From Micromussa lordhowensis (lineage: Eukaryota; Cnidaria; Anthozoa; Scleractinia; Lobophylliidae): a stretch of DNA of 64,000 nt. The position numbers were made by a program, and so were the translations under genes. Below, one piece after another: positions 36,170-47,771 of this stretch (position 1 is its first letter; each line of letters starts with the position of its first letter). The DNA lies in contig OZ026605.1 of assembly GCA_964020085.1 (NCBI GenBank), positions 28,512,098-28,576,097 of the forward strand, written 5' to 3'. The notes under the pieces were generated by a model. The model worked only from the letters and a program-made list of their open reading frames with translations. It did not search any database and was not told the DNA's origin.

Positions 36170-36273
36170 GTCTTATTCACGAATAAAGACTTCACCATTT
36201 CAGCTAGTGAAGGAAGGCGAAAAAACATGAACCTTTATTCAGCGAACGCCTGGAACTAGTAGATCACCAAATC

Positions 36274-36334
36274 CGTGACGGGATTCGTGACGGTCAGAGG
36301 CGTGACGGTCATTCGCATGATGGGCCCGTGACGG
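36274..36334. promoter_or_regulatory. Four CGTGACGG repeats upstream of Kir copy 2
   Basis: CGTGACGG occurs at 36274, 36286, 36301 and 36327, all in the same orientation, 105-165 bp upstream of the Kir copy 2 start codon (36169, minus strand). The repeats are observed; a role as a promoter operator or transcription-factor cluster is inference. Confidence 0.45.
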
Positions 36335-37419
36335 AACAAAATCATTATAAGACTGTTGTCATACACTACCATTAACAACAATTCTATAGATTTCCAGTGA
36401 AAAAGTGATTTATATCGAAATATCTGGACTCTCCTACTAAATTTGTTTTGTCAATTTGAAATAAAATCGTCCCACGACCAGTTTGACCATGCCCCCCCCC
36501 CCCCTGCATGTCTCAGCAGAGTAAAGCCTAAGCTATTTTTTCGGTTGAACACCTGGCCCCCTGCAGATGGTTACATGCCCGTGTCCCTCTGCTAGACCAT
36601 TCTCATTCCCAATGCCACACGTTTTAATAAGTAGTTCCGTTTTGCCAGCTGCATGACTAAGACTGTATCCCTGAACCGGAAATGGCTGCCTCGCAATAAA
36701 GTATTGAAATGTATGGACTCAGGAATTTGTTCAAGGCCTCCACCCTGCCCCTAGCGGGATTTGTTTCTCGTTAGACCTGTGTTCAAATCCTCGGTCATGC
36801 TTTGTAAATAGCCAACTGGTATGCCTCCTGCCAGTTGGGATTTTTAAGTATGTTACGTTTGTTTGGAATATTTGTTTTCCTCTGTTTCACTGGAATTCCT
36901 GAAAACTAGCTAAAGCTTAGTACTTCTACTTGTACAGCTAAAGGTTTTTCAGCTATGAGGTTTTTTAGCTATATTTTTTTTTTAAGAAAACCTGTGTTTT
37001 GAAATTTGTAGTTTGGCTAGGTACTTCCCTGAATGACTTTATTGGGTCAGGGCTTGAGATAAAAATATGGTTCAGAGCTACATAGGATTCAAAGCCACCT
37101 TAAAGTTTTGAAAATTTAAGGTGGCTCTGAATCCTTATGTACGGAGTTTTTTAAACTTTGCCAAAAGTTGCGGGTTATCATGCTTATTAAAATTTGATAA
37201 TCTAAAAGCATTTCACCCTGCTGTTTTGAATTATAAACCCCTAAAGCTGTAATTAAGGGTGTTTTTAGCAGTACCATACTGTAGCTGTGGTAATCTATAA
37301 TGTGTGCACCAATGATTGGGCAATTTTTGTTACCACGATTGTAGCATCAAGTGATAAACAGTGGTTATAACAACCCATCAAAATCTAAGTGCTAGAAACT
37401 GTTTTGAGCCGTGACCTTA
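36335..37419. other. Intergenic DNA between Kir copies 2 and 3 with a SINE-like segment
   Basis: Near 36775-36895 the sequence GTGTTCAAATCCTCGGT..GCTTGTAAATAGCCAACTGGT... (a B-box-like word plus a conserved tail) matches 62640-62800, so this is a second tRNA-derived SINE family. No gene seen. Confidence 0.5.
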
Positions 37420-37742
37420 AAGATGATTTCCAGTCCGTACTGCACGGTCTCAGCTCCCGAATGTCTATCAACATTATAAGTTCCCACTTGATGGAATGCG
37501 AATCGTTGTTACTCATTACGAACTACATACCTTATCTTTGAGGCCTTTCAAATTCTTTTTCCAACAGTTTCATGCATAAAGCTTTGACTGCTTCATCTCT
37601 ATAATGGCGTTGTTTTGAAACTTTGAATTTACTTTGTGTAAGTAGTTGCAAAATGTTCACATTTTGTGATGTCTTACATGAAACAAAACAAAAAACGTAA
37701 ACAAACTCTTGAGAGTGCACAGTACAGACTGGAAATCATCTT
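37420..37742. repeat. TIR element, copy 2 of the 35020 repeat
   Basis: The ends AAAGATGATTTCCAGTCCGT and ACAGACTGGAAATCATCTTT are near-perfect terminal inverted repeats. The interior matches the intronic 35020 copy over most of its length. No ORF. Confidence 0.7.
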
Positions 37743-39632
37743 TAAGTACCTTTCAAAGTTGAAATGAGGTGAGTCCAAAAGTGATATTTGAAACTTCATA
37801 TAGGATTGCAATGGCAATTCAAGAGATGGCCTCTCACAAAGTAGTTAACTATCAATAATATGTACATGTCTTTACAACTTTTATCATTATCAAGTATCAT
37901 TCATATATCCATAAGATAAATTTGTATTTGCAGTCATTTTCAGACTGTAAACAAACTTCAGGCTGTAAAGCAATCATCATCATGGTTATATTTTCAGGAC
38001 TTTGTCATCAACATTATAGTACTCAGTATACCAATAAATTGAGACACTATGGCACAGGGATACCATTCCATCATGACACCATGACACGTTAAGTGTTCTT
38101 CTGAGCATTCTCGTTTCAAGGGCCCCTGTCTATCAACATTTTAAAATGAGTAACAATGGGGACAAGAATGCCTTCTGAGATGGGCCAGAGGTGGGGGAAA
38201 ACTTTTCATGGGATACCAGATATGGGATACCCAAAACTGCTTGTTGATTAGCTTGCATAGTAACTTCCTACACAGGCTACCGGCTGACTGTTTGCTTTTT
38301 TTCATGAGTTGGTTTCAGCTATAGGCATGGCCTCCTCCTTTCCAAAAATGCAGCCTTCTCTTCTCTTTTCCCTCGGCACAAAGTGATTCAACTTATTATG
38401 ATGCCCTTAACATATACATAATTAATTTATACAATTTGATTTATGTTAAATTTTCTTTGAAACAATGAAATGCCATTTTCAATCAAAGACCATCTACATA
38501 GTTTAAATTATGTACTACACCCCTGTTTACAAAGAACAATATAATTATTACCTCATCCAAGTGGAATTCACTGTGCATTTATAGAATTAAAATCATTATG
38601 TACATATAAAATATCTTCACAGTTACTGTACTGTAATATGCCACTGACAATGAAGTGGTTATTTATTTATTTATTTATTTATTTTAAACTGTTTAAAACT
38701 TGAAAAATAAATAATAAGAAATTCAACTTGAAACAATTTAAAAATCAAGGTCATTAATTATTGCTAAGGATAACAAGAAGTCCTCTTTATCAAAGCAAAG
38801 TATGTATAATAAATATTATTATAAAAATTGACAATTATTTTAAATTTCTGTTGATAACTTTACACCGCTGTCTGATGCTAAAAGGATGAAAGATTAACTA
38901 GTGTTAGAATGTTGAGCTAGCTTGTTCAAATCAGGTTTTAAACTGCTTATGTAAATACAAGTAACTTCTTTACTTCTCATTGCTTTCGATGAGTGATAGG
39001 CAACTCAAAACCCAGGCTTGTTAGTCTAATGTGACCAGCTCCCAGTTGCCAAATATACAACTTTCTCCTGACCTTAGTTTCATGTCTGCATCTATACAAA
39101 CATGTGTTCTATTTTTTAAACTTTATTTCATCAAGACTCCACTCTCAATGTTGAGACATAAGCTGTATATCTTTGTCAGCTGTTGAATACATAGAGGATA
39201 TTACCTGGCCATGTGGAGATACGAAATTTATCCAGTGACCATGTCATTTCCCAGCAACCATGTCACTTTCTTTTTGTTACATAGAATATTCACAACACAT
39301 AATGATGTCTGTAGTGATTTTCCAAAGATTTTCCAAAATTTGTTGGAAGGCCAGACAAACGTTTCCGAACGTTTTCTGAAGATTACCAAAGATAACCAAA
39401 GATTGCCGAAGATGACCAAAGAAGATTCAAAGATGTTTTGATCATACATCAACAAATATAAGTGTAGTTTGTAAAGGGACAAAAAATGTCAAAAATAATA
39501 TCTTCACATGTGAGGATATCATATCTTGACATGTCGGATATCGTATCATTTTTATCAATTTGTTACCACTCGGTATACCACTAACTATTATATAATAAAT
39601 CTCCTTGCAACTCTGATCTTATTTTAATTTAT
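37743..39632. other. Interval without a gene
   Basis: Mostly A/T-rich, with a (TTTA)n run near 38661-38683. It precedes the 3' end of Kir copy 3. No supported coding sequence. Confidence 0.4.
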
Positions 39633-42600
39633 TTAATGCTGCATCTCATAAAATTCTTTTGGAGAGCACAATGGCACATCAACATTACTGATCTCATTGA
39701 ACTTTGAAAAATCCACAAAATATTTGCCGTTCTCAAGAAACTTTCTGTCAATCACATCCACAAAGTCATAACCCCATATGATCTCATCAGCAGTATACGA
39801 TGTCTTAGGCTGAGTGTTCATTCCTGTGTGTTCAACAATTCCATCCAAAACTACAACAACTTCATAGTCCGATTCTTTAAGTTCATCAGGTGTCAGTCCA
39901 TAGAATGGGCTATTTTCATCAATCACATGGATTATCACCATAGGTAGCAAAAGGAACAGCTGATTTCTGAAGTCATTGTCAGGGTTTCGCCAGTCATAGC
40001 ATACTTTGAGATCTTCCTGATAAAAAGGGACCTTCCTTCCTTCTGTGGTTGTCCACTTCCTAAAAAGCTGCATCCTGATAGATGCATCAACAATTTGACT
40101 CTTCCGAATGTCTCCAACTCTAAACATCAGGCACATTTTGCCATCTCTTGGCCCTATGACTGCATACTCTGAGAACATTACAGTCTTCATGCGTTCTCGA
40201 GGTTGGGACAGCTTAGCAAAAGTCAAACCAAGCATGAATGCATCTAAAATCAATCCAATTAGAGATTGCACTTGCAGTACGATTGCAGCTTCAGGACATT
40301 TACTTGTTATGGATCTGTTTCCATAGCCAATTGTTTGCTCGGTTTCGATTGAAAAAAGAAAAGCAGATACCCAATCATAAACCTAGGGAAAGAGATCACG
40401 AAAAATATCATTATTGCTACATGTATCATGCAGATAAAACTGCAGTTTAGTTTAGTATGATTACAGTTAAATCTTACACATCTAATACTGTATCATACTT
40501 GACTTAACTTGACACAGTTTACTTTATATTTCATTACTGCCATTAGCGTTAGCCACAGGTGGTCCAGACGTTGAATATGATTAATAGTGACATAATGCTG
40601 TTGGCGATTACGTTACAATTTTAGCCGTTTATAAGACAATATATGAGAATGCTTCGAAAAAATTGCTCTAAGTGCTACGAATAGAAAATAATTTAATAAA
40701 AGTGGCTTACCTTACATGTATGTTTGCATTGCGTTTTATTGATGTTTCAAAAACTCATTAATAATTCATAAGCACATGAGCCTATCAGAGACGTCAAATT
40801 GATCACGTGCATGAACCTTTATACCTGGTAAAAATGAGAACGACTACCATGATCTTTATATAAAGATCAACGTAATCTTTATATAAAGATCTCCGTGTGA
40901 TCTTTTTATAAAGATCTCAATCAATTGTTCTCAATGCACATGTTTTCTCGGGTTTTCGAAGCCGCAGAAGAATTTGCATGCACGTGTTTTCTCGGGTTTT
41001 TGAAACAATAGAAAAATTCGCAGGTAGGTGTTATCGCGGATTTTTGAAGCTATTTTTGAAGCTGTTCAAAACACTGCTGCTCGTGTTTTAAACAGTACTT
41101 CTGAGTTCCTGGAGGCTGTTAAGAGCCATTTCGGCGAGTTTTAATTAGGCATGGCAGAAATTGAAAGCTAGAGTTGGAAAACCAGCGATTCTCGGGTGTT
41201 TAAGATAAACATTGGAACCTTGGGAGTAAGCGAATGGAAAGAAGAGTTATCGACGGCTATCATGAGGCAATTTTGGCGAGATTAGACAATTTTTGTGGAA
41301 TTTACGGAGGTTTGAGTTCGGCCATTTGGCGAGTGACCGGCAGTGAGTTGCCAGCCTTTGGTTTTTCTTTAAGGGAAGCAAACCGCCAAACAGTAAAACT
41401 CGCCAAAATGGCTCTAAACAGCCTCCAGGAACTCAGAAACATCAATAAAATGCAATGCAAACACTGTTATTAAATTATTTTCTATTCGTAGCACTTAGAG
41501 CAATTTTCGAAGCACTCTCATACATTGTCTTATAAACGGCTAAAATTGTAACATAATCGTCAACAGCATTATGTCACATATTAATCATATTCAACGTCTG
41601 GGCCACCTGTGGTTATCCTAGAAATAAGAACCATTTAGAGAATTACGCCAACAAAAAAATTGATACAGTATACTGCTTGATAGTTTTAATACCTCTTAGG
41701 GCTGAACATAAATTTGAGCCATGCCTGTAAATTGATGTCAAATAGTGGTTACTTTCAAACTTTCCATTTCTCATATTTCCTAGTCCCCTAGAAACCCAAG
41801 CACCCAGTGCGCCAGAGATCACTGCACAGGGGCAAAGAAAAAGCTCTCTAGAAAAGCTTGTGGAGGAGGCCGAAACTTTCCAACGATTTCCCCTGACACT
41901 TTTCCAGTGGCCCTTTTCCCCCACCTGTCTTCTTACACCATGTATCACAGTCATAATTATTTTTTTAATTTTTTTAAAATTGTATCTATAGTTTGTTAAC
42001 TGAAAATCACTATCATAAGTTGAGTTTATAGAGGAAGTCCACATCAGGACTTTTGTCTTGGCTATTCTTTGTATTCTGCTTTAATTTATAATTTATGTAT
42101 GAATGTATAATTTATAAAAGCTTATGTATGTATTACATTCAGATTATGAGCGCATAAATTAAAAAAAAATTGAAAGTAAGTTTTTCTTTTAATTTACCTC
42201 CGTAGCACAAACAGACGGACCTCGCACCGCAACAAGAAGCCACCAAATCAAACCAAACAGAATCCAGGACAGTACATACGAGCCACAAAATATCAAGATC
42301 ACCCATGGCCAGTGAAGATCGATCATTGTGGTGAATATATCTGCGAAGTACAGCTTCGTTTTCCTCGGTACATTCCTGGCTGACACTTTAAGAGATCCGT
42401 TTTTACTGACCAAACGTTTCTTCCCGGGACGACTGCGAGCAGGGAATCGAGTGTGCTGATCGAAAGTTGGCGAAGAACATGGCGGATGAAGCGAAATTGC
42501 TGCTCGATTTCCTTGACGCTTTGATGATCGCATGCTTACCAGATTATCAGAAGAGAATGGTTCTATTCTAACGAACGATTCTTCTGCATCATTGACGTCA

Positions 42601-42644
42601 CTTGGGTCGACATCGCGATCAAAACTCGAGGCATTAGATGCCAT
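39633..42644 (-). CDS. Inward-rectifier K+ channel (Kir), two exons, 398 aa (Kir copy 3)
   Basis: Exon 1 42644-42198 (149 codons) and exon 2 40382-39633, phase 0, split at the same codon as Kir copy 2 (between the TM1 loop and V-x-x-W-x-SAFLFS). Exon 1 has a longer Ser-rich N-terminus, slide helix (IFTTMIDLHWPW) and TM1. Exon 2 has the filter TIGYG (166-170), Asp196 at the strong-rectifier Asp172 position, and a cytoplasmic domain closely matching copy 2 (VCYDWRNPDNDFRNQLFLLL is identical). Glu164-Gln165 replace the usual Gln-Thr just before the filter; Arg172 is kept. The C-terminus is short (EFYEMQH). An AATAAA overlaps the stop codon region. The intron contains a roughly 1.1-kb inverted-repeat element and a triple palindrome. 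Copies 2 and 3 are each other's closest relatives here. Confidence 0.94.
40545..41618. mobile_element. Long-TIR element with an interrupted left arm (Kir copy 3 intron)
   Basis: Left arm 40545-40750 (CCACAGGTGGTCCAGACGTT.. to ..TTTATTGATGTTTC) and 41097-41143 (TGAGTTCCTGGAGGCTGTTA..GGCGAGTTTT) together match, in reverse, one continuous right arm 41396-41618. So about 345 bp (near 40751-41097) was inserted into the left arm after the element formed, or was lost from the right. The core holds no recognised protein. Confidence 0.75.
40851..40916. repeat. Three phased GATCTTTATATAAAGATC palindromes
   Basis: 18-bp palindromes start at 40851, about 40874 and 40899, roughly 24 bp apart; the third has TTTTTATAAA in the middle. 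They sit inside the segment that interrupts the long-TIR element. The function is unknown; palindromic protein-binding sites or a replicating-repeat remnant are possible. Confidence 0.7.
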
Positions 42645-44743
42645 ATTTCCTAGATGTTTGCCCGTGCTGTGACACAGAAGAAGTCACGCTTTCTGAACTA
42701 GTACCCAATCTCTCTAGAATTGACCGCGTGGTACCTGGGTGCCAGAAGAAAAAGGCTAAATGATGATCAGTTGCCTCGTAGCTTTCTTGTATCGTCAATT
42801 TTGACTGACATTTTGTGTGGCGAAGGATTGTTGTTTATAACTGATAGTCTGTCTGTACAATTTCTTACTCAGTTCAAGGTCGTGTCAATTTTCATGGATC
42901 CCAAATCCAGACTGAAAGGCAAGATGCAACCCGTCGACAGCTGTTTCGACCTGGTTGGTTGGGTTTCGTCAGCACGGTGTAGCAGCAAAAAATAGAACAA
43001 CCAGCATGAAGGCCAATTGTCTAATTAATGCACACGGTTATGACCTCAGATGAAACTCAAATCCTAAACTTTGTACAAATGAGCTTCCCGCTGGTTCCCA
43101 GGCTTTAGCATCATGATGGAATAGAACAGCCCAACTAGTCTGGGTCTAGACAAACAGCAGCCCTATCCTAGACGCCAGACATGGCTTTAGCTTGTCACGC
43201 CAGGAAAGTAGGAGTGACTAGACCAGCTCATTCTTGTCTAACAGGCGTTTTTTTTATGTCCTAGATAAGAGCAGTGAAGTTCACAACTAATCAAATCAAA
43301 TAAAAGTATTTCTCGACCTTTTCCAAAAATAACTAATTTATTTCAGTTCAAACTACTGATTCTAAAAATATATTTCTGTGCGCGTAAGAAAATAAATGAC
43401 TCAAATGAAAAGTTTACTCAAAACCTTGCCAGTGAAAAATGCTTTGCTGTTTGAATATCTCATTATTTTGCGAAGCTTGATTACCAGCCACTGTTCGGGA
43501 ATGAAAGAATCCCGCGCTTACTTCCACAAACTCCCTACTCGGGGAGTAGACTGGATCCGAGAGAGCGGCGGAGATCGAGCTTAGAATACTTCATCACGTA
43601 AAAACTCTACAAATTTTAAAGCCACCGAGTTTCGTTTTCCTGATTGCCACTGACAATGGTTTCGTTTAACCCCTGCTTAAACTAACCTCCCAAGAAGACG
43701 TTTCTCCATCTTTATAAGAACTGCGGTAACATCTGTGAAGGTCGCCATGTTTAGATAGAGCGCCAACGTTTCAGAAATACAACAGTTAAAACACAAAAGT
43801 TAAAACAGGTCACGACAAGTGCCGTCACACTAATCAATAATGGCTAGTAATACCTACAATTAGCTCAGTTCTTTAGTTTTTACCCGTAAACGCTTGGATA
43901 TACACGTGTGTAGATGGAATCAAGTTTAATTTTGGTCCGCCTTCCAGATAACGTGTGTAGGTTTTTTACTTAAGTTTTACTCGTTTATCTGGAAAATGCT
44001 ACTGCCTCGCTTGTCCCTTCAGCTAATTGATATTCATCAACTTTTCTTTATCAGCACTCACAACATGATTGCGAGATTGTCCGGGACATAACGTTTTGTG
44101 ATATGTTAAAAATTGCGGCTGCTCAAAAATGAAAATTATCACCAACGACTATTTCCACTACAAATTTATCAAGCTGGCAAAAGAAAAACAAAAGGTCATT
44201 TCTTAATCTGAAAGATGATGAAACAGAATCAACGATGATATAAGGGATTATCGCGATAAAGAAAGACTATCTCTCTATTTGTATTGCGCAAAATCGAAAT
44301 TCGAAAATGATTATCGAAACGCAGATTTATCGTAAGAAGTATTTTGATTTTGATTGCCATGTAGACATTCGCACCTTGACAATCCGTTTGAGTTGATAAT
44401 TGCCTTGCAAAACAAACACAGGTCGCTCAAAAGGTCAATCTGCTCACAGTCTGCGATTTAATACATGTGTTTATCAGTTTGAAATCACTTCAGCTAACTT
44501 GTGATTTGATTGTTTAAAAAATGAAATGAAATGGCGCCATCGTTATTACGAAAACTACCGAACTGGTTACCTATACATTACTATATATTCCAAGCACTCA
44601 TTTTGCAAGGTCGTACCAAAACTATTCTCGCCATGTCAAGCTATATACCTTATCCGTTCCTACACACCGAACATAGTTAGTGGAGGGGGACCCCGTCCAC
44701 CAAGTATGCACCGAAGTAGTTTCTAATACCAACCTAATTTATG
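42645..44743. other. Intergenic region between Kir copies 3 and 4
   Basis: No supported gene, RNA gene or clear repeat. It includes the Kir copy 3 upstream region (from 42645) and the Kir copy 4 downstream region. Confidence 0.45.
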
Positions 44744-46150
44744 TTAAACATATGCAATTGTGTCTCCTCCGTTCGTGTCATACCCAATATTTAATACTGT
44801 ATCAGCAGGACTTTGCTCCTCAGAGTCTGAATCATCGTCAACCTCTTCCTGTATCCCAAGGCTCGGCAAAGAAGCTTCTGAATTCATTTTAAACATTTTT
44901 CCTTCGTAGTAGTCCTTAGCGGAAACTCGGGGAGTGGAAACCGGACGGGTGTCATCGAACACTGAAAAATCGACCCGGTACCTACCAGACCTCCACCTAC
45001 TCTCATCCGTAGTAGTTACAAATTCATGGCCCCACAGAATTTCATCTGCAATGTAGGATGTTTTCGCTTGAACGAGCATACTTGTTGCTTCTATTGTTCC
45101 TTCTAGAACCACGACGATCTCGAAATCGCAATTGAGCACGTCTTTCGGTCGCATTTCGTAGAGGGGGCTATTTTCATCGATAACGTGAACTATGGTAAGT
45201 GGAAGAATAAGAAAGATTGTACTGTCTTCTAGCAAGTTCTCGTCGCAAGACCAGTCTATTCCAACGGGCAATTTCTGCTGATAAAACGGCAGCTCAATTC
45301 CTTCACGAGTTGTTCTTTTCCGAAAGAGGTGCACTCTAACGACCGCTTCTAGAATCTGACTCTTTCTAACGTCACCCACTCGAAACATGAAGCACATTTT
45401 GCCGTCACGCACTGCGACAACAGCGTTGCGAGAAAACAGAATCGTGTCCGCGCGGTTGCGTGGACGAGAAAGCTTGGCGAAAATCAAACCAAGCATAAAC
45501 GCACCGATAATGAACCCGATCAGAGATTGCACATTGAGTAAAACAACAGCTTCGGGGCAGTAAGGGGTGATTTGTCGACCACCGTAGCCAATAGTGGTTT
45601 GCGTCTCAAGAGAGAAGAGGAACGCACTTGTAAACGAGTCAACATTATCGACACAAACGTTGCCTCCTCGAGAGTACGTTATAAGCCACCAGAAAAATCC
45701 AAAACCCACCCAGCTCCCACAGTACATGGTAGTGTAGACCAGAGTAATCCATCGCCATTTCGAGTCAATCATTGTTGTAAACAAATCAGAGATGTACATG
45801 CCGTGTTTTTGTGGAACTTGTGATGCCACTACTTTCAAGTTCCCGTTCTTTCCGACGAGACGGCGTTTCTTGGAGTGTTTTGTCGACAGAACTCGCTTCG
45901 TCCTGACCTTTTTACTCCTTGCCTGCCTCGGTTTGTCCCTTCGAGGATGGCTTTTCCCGTTGGGCTTTTGTATAGTCACTCCCTTCAGCTCGTACTTTTC
46001 GCCACCGTTTCCGCCGGAGTCGTTCATGTTTGAGCAATCAGAGGATGATGCTCTCGAGTCTGAAAAATCCTCTGTTACTCTCTGTTCCTCCTCTCTCCTT
46101 TGCCAGTGACGTCTAACTTGGTTGCTAGTCCTGTCTGAGTAAGATGACAT
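44744..46150 (-). CDS. Inward-rectifier K+ channel (Kir), single exon, 468 aa (Kir copy 4)
   Basis: One uninterrupted frame from ATG 46150 to TAA 44744. A long polar N-terminus (about 95 aa, Ser/Arg/Lys-rich with RSKKVRTKR, possibly a trafficking signal) precedes the Kir core: slide helix (LFTTMIDSKWRW), TM1, Cys166, pore with filter TIGYG (186-190) and Glu182/Arg192, TM2, and a cytoplasmic domain with VHVIDENSPLYEM and DFEIVVVLEGTIE. The Asp172-equivalent is Gly216, so strong polyamine block at this site is not expected (inference). The C-terminal tail is acidic (EEVDDDSDSEE) and ends AYV, which could be a class II-type PDZ ligand. It lacks the intron found in copies 2 and 3 although it is on the same strand and adjacent. 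Confidence 0.95.
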   Translation of the reverse strand: MSSYSDRTSNQVRRHWQRREEEQRVTEDFSDSRASSSDCSNMNDSGGNGGEKYELKGVTIQKPNGKSHPRRDKPRQARSKKVRTKRVLSTKHSKKRRLVGKNGNLKVVASQVPQKHGMYISDLFTTMIDSKWRWITLVYTTMYCGSWVGFGFFWWLITYSRGGNVCVDNVDSFTSAFLFSLETQTTIGYGGRQITPYCPEAVVLLNVQSLIGFIIGAFMLGLIFAKLSRPRNRADTILFSRNAVVAVRDGKMCFMFRVGDVRKSQILEAVVRVHLFRKRTTREGIELPFYQQKLPVGIDWSCDENLLEDSTIFLILPLTIVHVIDENSPLYEMRPKDVLNCDFEIVVVLEGTIEATSMLVQAKTSYIADEILWGHEFVTTTDESRWRSGRYRVDFSVFDDTRPVSTPRVSAKDYYEGKMFKMNSEASLPSLGIQEEVDDDSDSEEQSPADTVLNIGYDTNGGDTIAYV

Positions 46151-47529
46151 GTTTAATATGACCGACCACTTCCACTAACTAAACGCGTAAAGAAACACGG
46201 ATTACGGAACTCTAAAACTCTGCGTCAACTACTTCTGACGTCCCGTCGTATTAAAAGTATAAACATGTGACAAAGGTCGTCAAGCTAGATCTGCTGTGAA
46301 GAGTTATTGGTCAATATTTAAGTCTGCGTTAAAATCAAATTTTTAATAGTCAATCGCGAAAGTATGCAACACAATCACAACCTATATTTCACCAAATCTC
46401 CACTGTGACAATTATAGACTAAGCGCGAAAAGCTATCGAAAACTGCGGCAAAAACGCGAACAATTGAACATAAACTACAATTACTCTATCATACCTGACA
46501 AATTGGGTTCCTCGTTCGTAGAAGTGAGCACAATGTTTAATTTTGTTTTCCGATATTCGCTGCAACGCGTGTTCATTGCTATGCTCTTTCGTTTATTGTG
46601 TAGGTGTACTTATTTTCCAGCCCATGGGAATTTTACTAAATGCCGTGACTATTTGCATTAGCCATGAATTTAGCATATATTTACATGTGAAGTTTCCAAG
46701 ACCCCGAGGTGACCTTTTCACTTTCGGAAACAATATTCTGTCACGTACTACGTGCGTGTTATATAACTATGTCTGTTTACGTGAATCCCTGAACACACTT
46801 CCTTTTTGAAAACTGGTGAAAATATAATTTCTGACGTTTGAGGGACGAATTAGTCGGAAATTATCATTCTGACGGCACGTTGGAGAGACTCGCGATGCAT
46901 CTCGGGTCGCTTAAGGACTTATTTAAGGTTTTGGCGGGAGATTTAAGTCATTCTAGGTCGGTCAGTCGGAGTGTTCGCCCACCATTGCAGAATTCCCTTT
47001 CATCGGGGTTTCGTGCTGCTGCATTAGATGAGGAATATGTTTCCGCATATGTTTTGGCCATCTACAGGGTGGGATTTTAGTGGTTTAGTCATCATCACAT
47101 GAAAGTGCGGCGCGATAATTTTTTACTCGCGCATATTGGCTCCAAGTAACCACAGTGACTCGAGAAAGTGGGTGCGTCGAAGAAATTTTTCTAATATACA
47201 GCTGTTTTGAGAAAGGCCAGTGCTGTAAAAGCTCAAAAGCGTACACCACAATGTAGAAAGGTGGTATGGGTAATGATGGTGAAGTTCGAAAGCCGGTTAA
47301 CGCTAATCCAGGATTAAAAGTATTTACCGAAGTATTTTTTTCTTGTATAAAATTGTTTTTTACTGTTTATGTTTTGTGTAATTTGAGATTATTCCAACTC
47401 AAAACTGAAAGGTAAAACAATTTAAACAGAAAACTTCACCGAAAAGTTACAAAACTGAATCAAAATTATCGCTATTCCTGGGTCAGGTAAATCGGGCTTT
47501 GAAGAAGTAAACAGGTAAACTGACGCAAC
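46151..47529. other. Kir copy 4 upstream region, no gene seen
   Basis: No supported gene. A plus-strand frame at 46838-47080 (80 aa, Ser-rich centre SHSRSVSRSVRPP) has no recognisable domain, and I do not call it. Confidence 0.35.
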
Positions 47530-47771
47530 CCTCCGTAGGAAAAAAGATGGCGACTGGTACATTTACCCACAGTTCTTAGCGCACGAAAACTTTAACAACG
47601 TTCATAAAAAGGCACAGAAGAGTTATAAAATCTTCAAACCTACGATGCACAATGTCCTTAGTACAGGGACAAACATTATAAAAAATTGGCTTTCCTTGTG
47701 TCTTGTACGCTGTGTTAGGTTCGCAAGGTATTGTGGTAAAATGTACAGCCGCCATCTTTTTTCCTACGGTG
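47530..47771. repeat. TIR element
   Basis: The ends CTCCGTAGGAAAAAAGATGG and CCATCTTTTTTCCTACGGTGG are terminal inverted repeats, extended inward by TGTACATTT-type matches. About 242 bp with no ORF. Confidence 0.7.

Noticed and set aside
46838..47080. 80-aa plus-strand frame
   Set aside because: No family recognised, no clear splice sites, single short frame in intergenic DNA.
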